Assembly: GCA_041906305.1 (NCBI GenBank) | Contig: JAYRJL010000001.1 | Coordinates: 1,488,001-1,552,000 of the forward strand | Direction of reading: 5' to 3' | Source: SHVZ01 sp041906305 | GTDB taxonomy: Bacteria > Pseudomonadota > Alphaproteobacteria > SHVZ01 | DNA length: 64,000 nucleotides | Part shown: one piece after another, positions 22,245 to 31,610 of the stretch | Numbering within the stretch: the stretch's first letter is position 1 | Layout: each line of letters opens with the position of its first letter | The notes under the pieces: generated by a model | What the model was told of the DNA's origin: nothing | Seen by the model: only the letters and a program-made list of their open reading frames with translations | Databases searched by the model: none | Made by a program: the position numbers and the translations under genes

Positions 22245-24560
22245 ATGACCTCCGACAAGAACCAGCGGCTCATGCAGCGCCTTCTGGAAACCTTCAAGCT
22301 CGAGGCGCGCGAGCGCATCACGGCGCTCGCCTCGGGCCTGGCGCAGATGGCATCCACCGAGGGGGAGGTCGCGTCGTCGCGGATCGAGGAGGCATTCCGG
22401 GAGGCGCACAGCCTGAAGGCTGCGGCCCACTCCGTCGGCCAGAAGGAGATCGGCCTTCTCTGCCAGACCGTCGAAAGCGTCTTCGCCGCGGTCAAGCGCC
22501 AGGAGGCTCAACCTTCTCGAGCCCTTGTTGCCGAGATGCAAAGGGCGGCCGACGCGATGGAAGACTTCCTCGCGGCAATCGATGGACCGCCGTCAGCGAG
22601 TCAGCCGGTGCGCGCGGCCGACATCTCGAAGGCACTCTCGGGGGCGCTCGACCAGGCGAAGAAGTCTCCAACATCGAAGCCTCCTCCTCGGCCTGAAAGA
22701 GCCGCCGACGATGCGGATCGATCCGCGCCTCCGCCTGTCGTATCGGCCTCCCAGGAGCCGGCGCCGGTCGTGGAGGTCGCTTCTGTAGATCCGTTGGCGC
22801 CGACGCCGGCAGCGCCCTCGCCGGAGACGGTCCGGCTGTCCTCGCAGCAACTCGACTCGCTGCTGCGCCAGAGCGACGAGATGCTGCTGGAGAAACTGGC
22901 GTCTCGCCAAGTGGTCGTGGCCGTCGAGGAGGCGGTGAGCGCGATCGCCGACTGGCAAAAGGAGTGGAGCGCGGCGCGCGCCGGCATGGCGCGGCTGAGC
23001 ACCCAGCCTGATCCGCACCGCCGGAATGCGTCCCTTCTCAGGTTCCTCGAGAGCAGCGAGACGCGCATCGGGGCGCTGGCAACGAAACTCATCAACCTTC
23101 GGGAAAATGCCCATGGCGAGGCGCGCCGTCTCGCCAACAAGGTCGACCAGCTACGCTGGGAGATGAAGGAGATCCTCACCGTTCCTTTCGCCTCGCAGAT
23201 GCCTCTGTTCCAGCGCGCGGTGCGCGACCTCGCCCGGGACCAGGGCAAGGATGTCGAACTCGTCTCGCATGGCGGCGACATCGAGATCGACCGCCGGATC
23301 CTGCAGGAGTTGAAGGATCCGCTGCTGCACCTTGTCAGAAACTGCGTGGACCACGGCGTCGAGCAGCCGGAGGCGCGGCTGGCCGCCGGCAAGCCGGCGC
23401 GCGCGACGGTGACGCTCTCTGTTTCCATTCGCGACGGCGACAGGGCCGAGTTCGTGATCACCGACGACGGAGCGGGCATCTCGGTCACCAGGCTCGCGGC
23501 GGCGGCGGCCAAGCTCGGCGTCGCCGCCGCGAAGGATGCCGACCAGGCGGAGCTGCTGCGCCTGATCTTCGTCTCCGGAGTCTCGACGAGCCCCATCATC
23601 ACCGACGTCTCGGGCCGCGGGCTCGGCATGGCGATCGTGCTCGAGAAGGTCGAGAGGCTGGGTGGGCGGATCGGCGTCGAGTCGGAGTCCGGAAAGGGCA
23701 CGACGTTCCGGCTTCGGGTGCCGCTGTCGCTCGCCACGTATCGCGGCATATCTGTTCGTGTCGGCGGGCGGCTCTTCGTATTCCCGAGCCTAGGCGTCGA
23801 CAAGGTCGTTCGGGCGCGCCGTGACGACCTGTCCACGGTAGAAGGCCGACCGGTGATCTCGATCGGCGAGGTGGCGATCCCGATCGTTCACCTGTGCGAC
23901 GTGCTCGAGATGCGGGGTGCTCCACGTGACGAGAGCGGCGGCTTCGAAGCGGTCGTGGTCGGCGCGGCCGGACGCCAGGTCGCGTTCGAGGTAGATTCGG
24001 TCGATGACGACAACGAGATCCTGGTGAAGTCCCTTGGGCGGTGCCTTCAACGGGTCCGCAATGTCCAGGGGGCGACGATCCTCGCGACCGGCGCGATCGC
24101 GCCCATTCTCAACACGCACGACCTGATGAAATCCGCGGTCCGGGTCGGCTCGACTGCGCGGATCGAGGCCGAACCGACCGAGGCCGAGCGGGCCAGGACG
24201 GTGGACGTCCTCGTGGTCGAGGACTCGATCACCGCCCGTGGCCTGCTGCGCAGCATCCTGGAGTCCGCGGGATATCGAGTCCAGACCGCGGTCGACGGCA
24301 TGGAGGCATGGTCCGCGCTCAGCCTCGGCAGGTTCGACCTGGTCGTCTCCGACGTGGAGATGCCGCGCATGAACGGATTCGACCTCACCGCCCGGATCCG
24401 TGCGGACAAGCGCCTAGGCGATCTGCCGGTGGTGCTGGTCACCGCGCTCGAGTCCCGGGAGGACAAGGAGCGAGGGGTCGAGGTCGGGGCCAACGCCTAC
24501 ATCCTCAAGGGAAGCTTCGAGCAGAACGTCCTGCTGGAAGCGGTGCGGAGGCTGACATGA
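22245..24560 (+). CDS. cheA: CheA histidine kinase with C-terminal receiver
   Basis: Central kinase of the array, 771 aa. Domain order: Hpt (phospho-His55 in EAHSLKAAAHSVG), a Pro/Ser-rich linker (~110-190), dimerisation helices, HATPase (N box HLVRNCVDHGVEQPEAR, G boxes DDGAGIS and SGRGLGMAIV, GKGTTFRLRVPLS), a CheW-like domain (~500-640), and a receiver (DVLVVEDSITARGLL, phospho-acceptor Asp703 in VVSDVEMP). The kinase-receiver fusion is typical of Frz/Wsp-type systems where the receiver acts as phosphate sink or output. It overlaps the next gene by ATGA. Confidence 0.94.
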   Translation: MTSDKNQRLMQRLLETFKLEARERITALASGLAQMASTEGEVASSRIEEAFREAHSLKAAAHSVGQKEIGLLCQTVESVFAAVKRQEAQPSRALVAEMQRAADAMEDFLAAIDGPPSASQPVRAADISKALSGALDQAKKSPTSKPPPRPERAADDADRSAPPPVVSASQEPAPVVEVASVDPLAPTPAAPSPETVRLSSQQLDSLLRQSDEMLLEKLASRQVVVAVEEAVSAIADWQKEWSAARAGMARLSTQPDPHRRNASLLRFLESSETRIGALATKLINLRENAHGEARRLANKVDQLRWEMKEILTVPFASQMPLFQRAVRDLARDQGKDVELVSHGGDIEIDRRILQELKDPLLHLVRNCVDHGVEQPEARLAAGKPARATVTLSVSIRDGDRAEFVITDDGAGISVTRLAAAAAKLGVAAAKDADQAELLRLIFVSGVSTSPIITDVSGRGLGMAIVLEKVERLGGRIGVESESGKGTTFRLRVPLSLATYRGISVRVGGRLFVFPSLGVDKVVRARRDDLSTVEGRPVISIGEVAIPIVHLCDVLEMRGAPRDESGGFEAVVVGAAGRQVAFEVDSVDDDNEILVKSLGRCLQRVRNVQGATILATGAIAPILNTHDLMKSAVRVGSTARIEAEPTEAERARTVDVLVVEDSITARGLLRSILESAGYRVQTAVDGMEAWSALSLGRFDLVVSDVEMPRMNGFDLTARIRADKRLGDLPVVLVTALESREDKERGVEVGANAYILKGSFEQNVLLEAVRRLT

Positions 24561-25774
24561 ACTCGCTGGTCCGTCAGATCGATACCGTGTCGAGGGAGTC
24601 GGCGAGTGCCGCGACGCTGTCGTTCGGCGCAACGCCCGCTCTGGTGCGGACCATCGATCTGTACACCGTTCGCGTCCATCTTGGCGTCCGCTTTCCGACG
24701 ATCGTCGAGCAGCTTCACCTCCGTCTGCGGCAGGACATCCCGCAGCTGGTAGGGGCCAACGGCTGGATCTGCCCCGTCGGCGACCTTTTCTACATGGTCG
24801 TGCTCTGGGGCATGAATGAGGACTCGGCTACGGGCCTGGTGCAGCGTTTCCTCAAGCGTATCCACGCGCACCTCCGCGACATGCGGGTCGAAACCGCCGG
24901 CTTGTTCATTCCGGTCAATGCGGCGCATCTCGATCGTCGCGGCCGGCCGCGGATCGACGCGATCCAGTCATTGGAAGAGGGCGACGGCATCGTCGAGCCC
25001 AGCCTCGACTATGCGACGGCACTCCTTGCGGCAGCGCCCGAGGACAGGTCGTCCTTCGCTTTCGAGCCGGTCTGGAACGTGCGGCAAGGCGTCGTCTCCG
25101 CGTTTCGCTGCATCAGGATGGAACCGGTTTCGCCTGCGATGACCAACGGCGAGGCCGCGGTGGCCGAGAGGTTGGAGACCTCGCGCATCGCCGGTTCGGA
25201 CCTGGGGATGCTGCGGCACGCGATCGCGGAATGGAGCAAGCTCCCCGCCGATGCCGTATGCCTGCTGATCGTTCCCGTGCACTTCGACACGCTGGCGGGT
25301 GTCGGATCCCGTCGCGACTTCCTGCAAGCCTGTAGCGCCATACCTGCCGCGCTCAAGCGGCTCTTGATTTTCGAGATCGAGCGAGTTCCCGAAGGCGTTC
25401 TCGCCGGCCGCGTGCTGGAGGTCGCGCGCCACATGAGACCATTCTGCCGTTCGGTGACCGCCCTGGTGTCCTTCGACTGTCAGTCCTTCGATGCGATACA
25501 GAGGGCGGGCATCCCTATCGTCGCGTGCAACGCGGGCGGGACGCGCAGCGAGCACCAATGCCTGCCGCTGATGGAGCGCTTCGTCGAGCGCGCCGAGAAG
25601 CTCAAGCTGCTGACCGGCATCTACGGCATCCGCAGCGTGAGCCTGACCACCGCCGCGCTGGCCGCAGGGTTCGTCTACATCGGCGGCGAGGCAGTCAGCT
25701 CGCTCGCGGAGAGGCCGCGCGGTCTGTTCAAGTTCGAAATGGCCGACGTCTATCGCAGCGAACTGGATACCTGA
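24557..25774 (+). CDS. Unrecognised operon protein, possibly degenerate EAL fold
   Basis: A 405-aa cytoplasmic protein with no catalytic motif that I can name. The C-terminal half has a pattern reminiscent of an EAL-type barrel: FAFEPVWNVRQGVVSAFRC, RLLIFEIERVPEG, TALVSFDCQSF and TTAALAAGFVYIGGEAVS. The catalytic EAL, the DDFGTG-type Asp pair and the KID lysine are not present, so it would not hydrolyse c-di-GMP. The N-terminal ~180 residues have no clear match. ATG at 24557 overlaps the cheA stop, so it is translated with cheA, which points to a role in this pathway. The EAL idea is inference only. Confidence 0.5.
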   Translation: MNSLVRQIDTVSRESASAATLSFGATPALVRTIDLYTVRVHLGVRFPTIVEQLHLRLRQDIPQLVGANGWICPVGDLFYMVVLWGMNEDSATGLVQRFLKRIHAHLRDMRVETAGLFIPVNAAHLDRRGRPRIDAIQSLEEGDGIVEPSLDYATALLAAAPEDRSSFAFEPVWNVRQGVVSAFRCIRMEPVSPAMTNGEAAVAERLETSRIAGSDLGMLRHAIAEWSKLPADAVCLLIVPVHFDTLAGVGSRRDFLQACSAIPAALKRLLIFEIERVPEGVLAGRVLEVARHMRPFCRSVTALVSFDCQSFDAIQRAGIPIVACNAGGTRSEHQCLPLMERFVERAEKLKLLTGIYGIRSVSLTTAALAAGFVYIGGEAVSSLAERPRGLFKFEMADVYRSELDT

Positions 25775-25775
25775 G

Positions 25776-26165
25776 ATGGCACAAGTTCTGATCATCGACG
25801 ACGATCGCGGCATCCGTCAGCTTCTGAGGCGGATCATCGAGGCGCGCGGGCACGTGGCTGTCGAGGCCGACACCGGCCGCACCGGCGTCGATGCGTTTCA
25901 ACAGCAGTCCTTCGACCTGGTGCTGACCGATATCGTCATGCCTGACATGGACGGCAACCAGACCATCGTGCACCTGCGCAAGCTCAACCCGAGCATCAAG
26001 ATCATTGCGGTCTCCGGCGGAGGGAGGGCGCGGAACCTGACGCCCCTTCAACTCGCCAAGCAGTTCGGCGCGGATCGCATCCTCGAGAAGCCGTTCCGCC
26101 GTGACGACGTGCTTCGGACCCTCGACGAGATGCTGGGCGGGGGCCAAGCCCCTTCGGCGGCGTAA
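25776..26165 (+). CDS. Single-domain response regulator 1
   Basis: A stand-alone receiver of 129 aa: IIDDD at the N-terminus, phospho-acceptor Asp52 in LTDIVMPDMDG, Ser in AVSGGG (switch position) and Lys in LEKPF. It has no output domain, so it is CheY-like, although the tip sequence SGGGRARNLTPLQLAKQFGAD is unlike flagellar CheY. It starts 1 nt after the previous stop. A paralogue with the same SGGGR element ends the operon. Confidence 0.9.
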   Translation: MAQVLIIDDDRGIRQLLRRIIEARGHVAVEADTGRTGVDAFQQQSFDLVLTDIVMPDMDGNQTIVHLRKLNPSIKIIAVSGGGRARNLTPLQLAKQFGADRILEKPFRRDDVLRTLDEMLGGGQAPSAA

Positions 26166-26200
26166 GGAATCCGGAAACTGTCCCGCGCGATCATGCTCCA

Positions 26201-27553
26201 ATGACGCTTCCCGACCACATCTGTCGCGACGTCTGCGCCGTCATCCGGCAGCGGCTGGGGCTCGATCTCGCCGGGTCGCGCGACGCCGATCTTGGGCATT
26301 GGATGGCGCGCATTCGCGACGCGTTTCCGACGACGGGTCCAGAGACTCTCGCCCGCCACATCGCGGTCCTCGACGTCGCTCGGCCTGAATGGGCGCGGCT
26401 CGTCGACTTGCTGACCGTCGGCGAAACCTATTTCTTTCGCGACGCATCGTGGTTCGAAGGAATCGAGCGGGACGTACTGGTCCCGTTGATCGCCCGGCGG
26501 CGGCGCGACGGAATGCTGAGGTTGCGGATCTGGAGCGCCGGCTGTGCCACCGGCGAGGAACCTTATTCGCTGGCGATGCTGATAGATCGTCTTCTGCCGG
26601 ACAGGGAGGCGTGGTCGATCACGATCCTCGCATCCGACGTCAACTCGTTGGCGTTGGAAAGCGCCCGGCGGGGCCTTTATCGCCCCTGGTCGTTTCGGCA
26701 GGTTCCGGCGGCGACCATCGAGCGTCACTTCGGTGATGCCGGAGACGGATTGCGCGAGCTGGCGCCGGAAATCCGCGGCATGGTCGCCTTCACGCCGCAG
26801 AACCTCGTCGACGATGCTCCCTACGGCCCTGCCTTTTCTGACATGGACCTCATCGTCTGCCGGCACGTGGTCATGTATTTCTCGGCCGAGATGCAGCGGC
26901 TCGTCGCCAGCCGTCTGGGCACCTCGCTCTCCGCCGACGGGTGGCTGCTGACCAGCCCCGCGGAGGCGTGGCCTGACCTCTTCGAACCGCTTGCCGTCGT
27001 TCGCCTGCCGTCCCTGACCGGATTCAAGCGGTCGGAGGCGGTTCCGACGGAACCTCCGAAGAGAACGCCGCCTCGCCCGCGGCCGCGCCGCCCTTCGGCG
27101 CAAAGGGCCCTCCCGACGCCGCGCCCGGCCGAGCGGCACGACGTTTCGATCGCCCTGGCGCGTACCCTCGCCGACCGCGGCGACTACGCCGGTGCCCGCT
27201 TGCTCTGCGAGCAGGGTCTCGCCCGCGCCATCCTGGACCATGACGGTCATTTCCTGCATGCCCAGATCTGCCAGGAGGTCGGTGACCGAGACGGCGCCAG
27301 AAAGGCATTGCGGCGGGCCCTCTATCTCAGGCCGGAATCCGTTCCCGCGCATTTTCTGCTTGGCAATCTCCTCGAGGCCGACGGCGACAGGGACGCGGCG
27401 CGGCGGTCGATGCGCAACGTGGTCGATCTCGCCCGGCTTCAGGTGGAAGACGACGAGGTGAGGCGGCTCGCCGAGGCGGCGGAGGCCTTTCTTGCGGCGA
27501 GGCGGGTGCGCGAAGAGCGCGAGCCCGACGGCGGCCGGCGAGGACTGCCATGA
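26201..27553 (+). CDS. cheR: CheR methyltransferase with C-terminal TPR-like domain
   Basis: SAM-dependent methyltransferase that modifies glutamates on the receptor. The 450-aa protein has the N-terminal helical domain with VGETYFFRD (74-81), the SAM site SAGCATGEEPYSLAM (112-126), ASDVNSLALESARRGLY and DLIVCRHVVMYFS. A Pro/Arg-rich linker (~285-310) leads to a TPR-like tail (SIALARTLADRGDYAGARLLCEQGL...HAQICQEVGDRDGARKALRRALYLRPES). A CheR-TPR fusion is known from Wsp/Frz-like systems (WspC-type) and supports a non-flagellar role. It overlaps cheB by 4 bp. Confidence 0.93.
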   Translation: MTLPDHICRDVCAVIRQRLGLDLAGSRDADLGHWMARIRDAFPTTGPETLARHIAVLDVARPEWARLVDLLTVGETYFFRDASWFEGIERDVLVPLIARRRRDGMLRLRIWSAGCATGEEPYSLAMLIDRLLPDREAWSITILASDVNSLALESARRGLYRPWSFRQVPAATIERHFGDAGDGLRELAPEIRGMVAFTPQNLVDDAPYGPAFSDMDLIVCRHVVMYFSAEMQRLVASRLGTSLSADGWLLTSPAEAWPDLFEPLAVVRLPSLTGFKRSEAVPTEPPKRTPPRPRPRRPSAQRALPTPRPAERHDVSIALARTLADRGDYAGARLLCEQGLARAILDHDGHFLHAQICQEVGDRDGARKALRRALYLRPESVPAHFLLGNLLEADGDRDAARRSMRNVVDLARLQVEDDEVRRLAEAAEAFLAARRVREEREPDGGRRGLP

Positions 27554-28593
27554 TCAAGGTTGTCATCGCCGAGGATTCAGCCGCTGCGCGCGAGCTGTTG
27601 ACCGATGTGCTCGGGAGAGATGGAGGATTGGAGGTCGCCGGTGTCGCCGAGGACGGCGCGGCAGCCGTCGCCATGGCCGCGAGGCTGCGCCCTGACGTGA
27701 TCCTCATGGATGTCTACATGCCGAACGTCGACGGCATGGAGGCGACGCGCCGGATCATGGAGACGACGCCGACACCGATCGTGATGACGAGCGCCAGCTT
27801 CGACGAGGACGAGACTGCGCTGACTTTCGCCGCCCTGGAAGCCGGCGCGCTGGCGATCGTCGGCAAGCCTGCCGGCCCGGCGCATCCGGCATTCGCCCGC
27901 ACGGCCGGCCGGTTGATCAGCACGCTCAAGGTGATGTCCGAAGTCCGCGTCGTCAGGCGCTGGCCGAAGCGCGCTAAGCCTACGCCGGCACAACCTCTCA
28001 CCGTGCCCGCCGGCCGCCGGATCGATGCACTCGCCATCGGCGTGTCGACCGGCGGACCGAATGTCCTCGCGGAGATCCTGGGGGCGATGCTGCCCGGCAT
28101 CGGCGTGCCGATCTACGTGGTCCAGCACATGGCCGTCGGCTTCATCGACGGCTTGGTCCGCTGGCTCAATCGCAAGATCGCGCTCGAGGTCAAAGTCGCG
28201 GTCGACGGCGAATGGGCACGCCCCGGCACGGTGTACATCGCTCCTGACGGGCGCCACTTCGGCGTCGCCGCTGGCGGTCGCATGACGCTCGCCGGCGGCG
28301 CACCCGAGAACGGCTTCTGCCCCTCGGCCTCGTATCTGTTCCGTTCGGTCGCTGCCGCTTACGGGCACGGTGCCATGGGCGTGCTGCTGACCGGCATGGG
28401 CACCGATGGCGCGAGCGGCCTGCTCGACCTCCGCCGGGCGGGAGGGCTGGCGGTAGTCCAGGACGAGGCGAGTTCGGTCATCTTCGGCATGCCGGGGGAG
28501 GCGATCCGCCTGGGCGCCGCCGAGCAGATTCTTCCGCCGGATAAGATCGCCGAGCTGATCCGTTCCGTAACCCGCGCCAGGGAGCGCGGATGA
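27550..28593 (+). CDS. cheB: CheB receptor methylesterase/glutamine deamidase
   Basis: Removes receptor methyl groups to reset the array. The 347-aa protein has an N-terminal receiver (phospho-acceptor Asp54 in LMDVYMP), a linker, and the esterase domain with catalytic Ser166 (GVSTGGP), His193 (VQHMAVGF) and Asp286 (GMGTDGASG). All three catalytic residues are present. ATG overlaps the cheR stop. Its presence with cheR indicates a true adapting chemosensory array. Confidence 0.95.
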   Translation: MIKVVIAEDSAAARELLTDVLGRDGGLEVAGVAEDGAAAVAMAARLRPDVILMDVYMPNVDGMEATRRIMETTPTPIVMTSASFDEDETALTFAALEAGALAIVGKPAGPAHPAFARTAGRLISTLKVMSEVRVVRRWPKRAKPTPAQPLTVPAGRRIDALAIGVSTGGPNVLAEILGAMLPGIGVPIYVVQHMAVGFIDGLVRWLNRKIALEVKVAVDGEWARPGTVYIAPDGRHFGVAAGGRMTLAGGAPENGFCPSASYLFRSVAAAYGHGAMGVLLTGMGTDGASGLLDLRRAGGLAVVQDEASSVIFGMPGEAIRLGAAEQILPPDKIAELIRSVTRARERG

Positions 28594-28615
28594 ATGCCGA
28601 GTCTCGAGGTGTGCC

Positions 28616-31588
28616 ATGGCTAGTTCCGTCGAGATCGTGATCGCAGAGGACAGCCCGACCCAGCGCTTGCACCTCCAGATGATCCTGGAGGACAGGGGCT
28701 ATGCCGTGCGGGCGATGCCGGACGGCGAGGCGGCACTGGCCGCGATCCGCGAAAGGCAACCGACCCTGGTGGTCAGCGACGTCAACATGCCGAAGCTCGA
28801 CGGATACGGGCTCTGCCAGGCGATCAAGAATGACGATACGCTGAAGCACGTTCCCGTCGTGCTGGTGACGGACCTTTCCGGCACGAGCGCGATCCTTCGC
28901 GGCCTCGAGTGCGGCGCGGACAACTTCTTCACCAAGCCCTTCGACGAAACGCATCTTCTCGCGCGGCTCGACTACATCCTGGCGAACCGGCGGATCCGCG
29001 AGCAGGACAAATTCCAGCTCGGCGTCGAGGTCTCGATGGCGGGGCGCCGCCACTTCATCACGGCGGAGCGTCAGCAGATCCTCGATCTCCTTGTCTCGAG
29101 CTATGAGGAGGCGGTCCACCTGAGCGATCGGCTGCGCGCCCAGCAGCTCGAGATCCAGCGCGCCTATCAGAACGCGCAGGCGCTGTACTGCATCGCCGAT
29201 GCCCTCAACCGCTGCCGCACCCTGAAGGAGGTCGTCGACCGACTGCTGACAGAGGCGACGGCGTTCCCGGGGATCACCGGCGGATGGCTCATGCTCGGAG
29301 ATTCACCGAAGACGATGCGGCTCGTCGGGAGCCAGGGCGCGCCGGTCGCGCTTGGCAGGGATCCGATCTCCTCCTGCGAGTGCCGACAGAGGGTCCTGGG
29401 GGCCGATGCGGTTTCCTCCGGAGTCATCCTGGACTGCTCGATGTTGCGGGCCGCCGGCGCGAAGGGTGGTCATGCGACTATCCCGCTCTATACGCAGGGT
29501 ACGCCGATTGGGATCCTCAATCTTCTCGGCGAGGAAGAGGCCAGTTTTGACACGCAGAAGCTCGACATGCTTTCCGCCCTCGGCAGCCTGGCGGCCACGG
29601 CGATCGGGCGTGCCGGCCTGCACGACCAGCTCGAAGCCCGGGTCAAGGCACGGACCGCGGCGCTCCTCGACAGCGAGGAGCGTTTTCGTGACTTCGCCGA
29701 CGCCGCCTCGGACTGGTTCTGGGAGACGGATGCGAACTTCAACTACACCTCGTTTCTCGAGCGCGGCACCCAGTCCCTCGGCATCGGGCTCAAGGAGATC
29801 GTCGGCCATCTGCGGTCGGAGATGATACCGCCGGAGCTTCTGGCCGAGACCGGTGATGCCCACCAGGCATTCCGAGACCACGTCATCCGCTGGCAGAGAG
29901 GCGATGGCGAAGTCTTGCACGTCCGCTCGAACGGCAAGCCGGTGTTTGGTGCTGACGGCAAGTTCCTGGGATACCGGGGAACCGGCCGTGACGTCACGGC
30001 GGAGGTCAAGGCGGCGGAAGCGCTTCGGGAGAGCGAGGCGCGGCTGGCGACCGTCGCGGAGAACGTACCCGGCGTGCTGTTTCAGCGCGCGGAGGACGCG
30101 GGGGGGAAGGGCTCATACCCTTATATCAGCCCGCGCATCAGGGACATTCTCGGATGCCGCCCCGAAGACATCCAGTCCGAGCCCAAGATCCTGCTCGAGC
30201 TCCTGAACGAAGAGTTCGCCGACCAGCTGTTCGGAGCGCTCAAGCGGTCGGCCGAGACTGGGGATGCTGTCGAGGTAGAAGGGGCGGCGGCGACTCGCAC
30301 CGGTGAGGAGCGCTGGCTTCGCGCCCACTTCCGCTTCCGCCCGGACGGAGCCGGGACGAAGATCTGGGACGGTCTGCTGCTCGACGTCACCGAGGAGCAT
30401 CGCCTGAAAGGACGCCAGCGGACGCTCGAGCATCAGCTGAGCCAAGCGCAGAAAATGGAGGCGATCGGCAACCTGACCGGCGGCATGGCCCATGACTTCA
30501 ACAACATCCTTACCATCATCATGGGGAACCTGGAGGCGCTGGCCGAGATTAAGCTTCCAACCGACGCCGCAGGAATGGTCGAGGAATCGATCGACTCCTG
30601 CATGCGCGCGGCAGAGCTGACACGTCAACTGCTCGCCTTCGCCCGGCGCCAGCCGCTCGAGCCGAAGCTCGTGGACGTCAACCATGCGGTCACGGCGATG
30701 GCAAAGCTGCTCGGTCGTACGCTGGGCGAGGACATCAAGGTCGCGGTCGAGCCGGGCGAAGGCCTCTGGCAGGTCCTGGTCGATCCGGCACAGCTCGAGT
30801 CCGCGATCGCCAACCTGTCGGTGAACGCGCGCGACGCGATGCCGGACGGCGGGACGCTGACGATCTCGACCCGTAACGCCGTGCTCGACCGGGACTACGT
30901 CCTGCTCAACCCCGACGCCCAGCCTGGAGACTACGTCTGCGTCGATGTCGAGGACACGGGAAGTGGCATCCCGCCCGAGATCATGAGCCGCATCTTCGAG
31001 CCGTTCTTCACCACCAAGGAGGTCGGCAAGGGAACCGGCCTCGGCCTGGCGATGATCTTCGGCTTCGTCAAGCAGTCGGGCGGCCATATCCAGGCCTACA
31101 GCGAGGTCGGCCACGGAACGACGATGCGCCTGTATCTTCCGCGCGCGGCGGACACCGAAGGAGTCGAGTCCGTGTCGACCGCCACGCAGGAGGTGCCGCG
31201 CGCCAATGCGCACGAGCGCATCCTCGTGGTCGAGGATCACGAGCAGATCCGTCGCCACGTCGTCGACCGCCTCAAGATGCTGGGCTACCAGGTGATCGAG
31301 GCCGCCAACGGCACGGACGCGCTTGCCATGTTCGATCGGGGGCACAAGGTCGATCTGCTCTTCACCGACGTGGTGATGCCGGGAGGGCTCAATGGCTACG
31401 AGCTCTACCAGGAGGCCGCGACACGGCAGCCCGGGCTCCCGGTGCTCTTCACGTCTGGCTTCTCCGGACCCGCGCTCGGACGAGCAGGCGCTCTCGCCGC
31501 CAATCATGCACTCTTGACCAAGCCCTACCAGGCGACCGAGCTCGCCCGGAAGATCCGGCAGGTTCTCGACAAGGCCGCGCCACCGTGA
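28616..31588 (+). CDS. Hybrid histidine kinase REC-GAF-PAS-PAS-HK-REC
   Basis: A 990-aa soluble hybrid kinase. Receiver 1 (Asp55, VVSDVNMP); a helix; GAF-like domain (~190-340, IADALNRCRTLKEVVDRLL...HATIPLYTQGTPIGILNLLGEEEASFD, in part); PAS (~360-470, DWFWETDANFNYTSF); second PAS (~480-600); HisKA with GGMAHDFNN (His626); HATPase (SIFEPFFTTKEVGKGTGLGLAM-type, in part); C-terminal receiver (Asp918, LFTDVVMP). It has no membrane segment, so it likely receives phosphoryl signal through its N-terminal receiver from CheA and a cytosolic cue through GAF/PAS. It follows cheB by 22 bp. Confidence 0.92.
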   Translation: MASSVEIVIAEDSPTQRLHLQMILEDRGYAVRAMPDGEAALAAIRERQPTLVVSDVNMPKLDGYGLCQAIKNDDTLKHVPVVLVTDLSGTSAILRGLECGADNFFTKPFDETHLLARLDYILANRRIREQDKFQLGVEVSMAGRRHFITAERQQILDLLVSSYEEAVHLSDRLRAQQLEIQRAYQNAQALYCIADALNRCRTLKEVVDRLLTEATAFPGITGGWLMLGDSPKTMRLVGSQGAPVALGRDPISSCECRQRVLGADAVSSGVILDCSMLRAAGAKGGHATIPLYTQGTPIGILNLLGEEEASFDTQKLDMLSALGSLAATAIGRAGLHDQLEARVKARTAALLDSEERFRDFADAASDWFWETDANFNYTSFLERGTQSLGIGLKEIVGHLRSEMIPPELLAETGDAHQAFRDHVIRWQRGDGEVLHVRSNGKPVFGADGKFLGYRGTGRDVTAEVKAAEALRESEARLATVAENVPGVLFQRAEDAGGKGSYPYISPRIRDILGCRPEDIQSEPKILLELLNEEFADQLFGALKRSAETGDAVEVEGAAATRTGEERWLRAHFRFRPDGAGTKIWDGLLLDVTEEHRLKGRQRTLEHQLSQAQKMEAIGNLTGGMAHDFNNILTIIMGNLEALAEIKLPTDAAGMVEESIDSCMRAAELTRQLLAFARRQPLEPKLVDVNHAVTAMAKLLGRTLGEDIKVAVEPGEGLWQVLVDPAQLESAIANLSVNARDAMPDGGTLTISTRNAVLDRDYVLLNPDAQPGDYVCVDVEDTGSGIPPEIMSRIFEPFFTTKEVGKGTGLGLAMIFGFVKQSGGHIQAYSEVGHGTTMRLYLPRAADTEGVESVSTATQEVPRANAHERILVVEDHEQIRRHVVDRLKMLGYQVIEAANGTDALAMFDRGHKVDLLFTDVVMPGGLNGYELYQEAATRQPGLPVLFTSGFSGPALGRAGALAANHALLTKPYQATELARKIRQVLDKAAPP

Positions 31589-31610
31589 CCGAGCCGCGGT
31601 CCAAGGGAGA

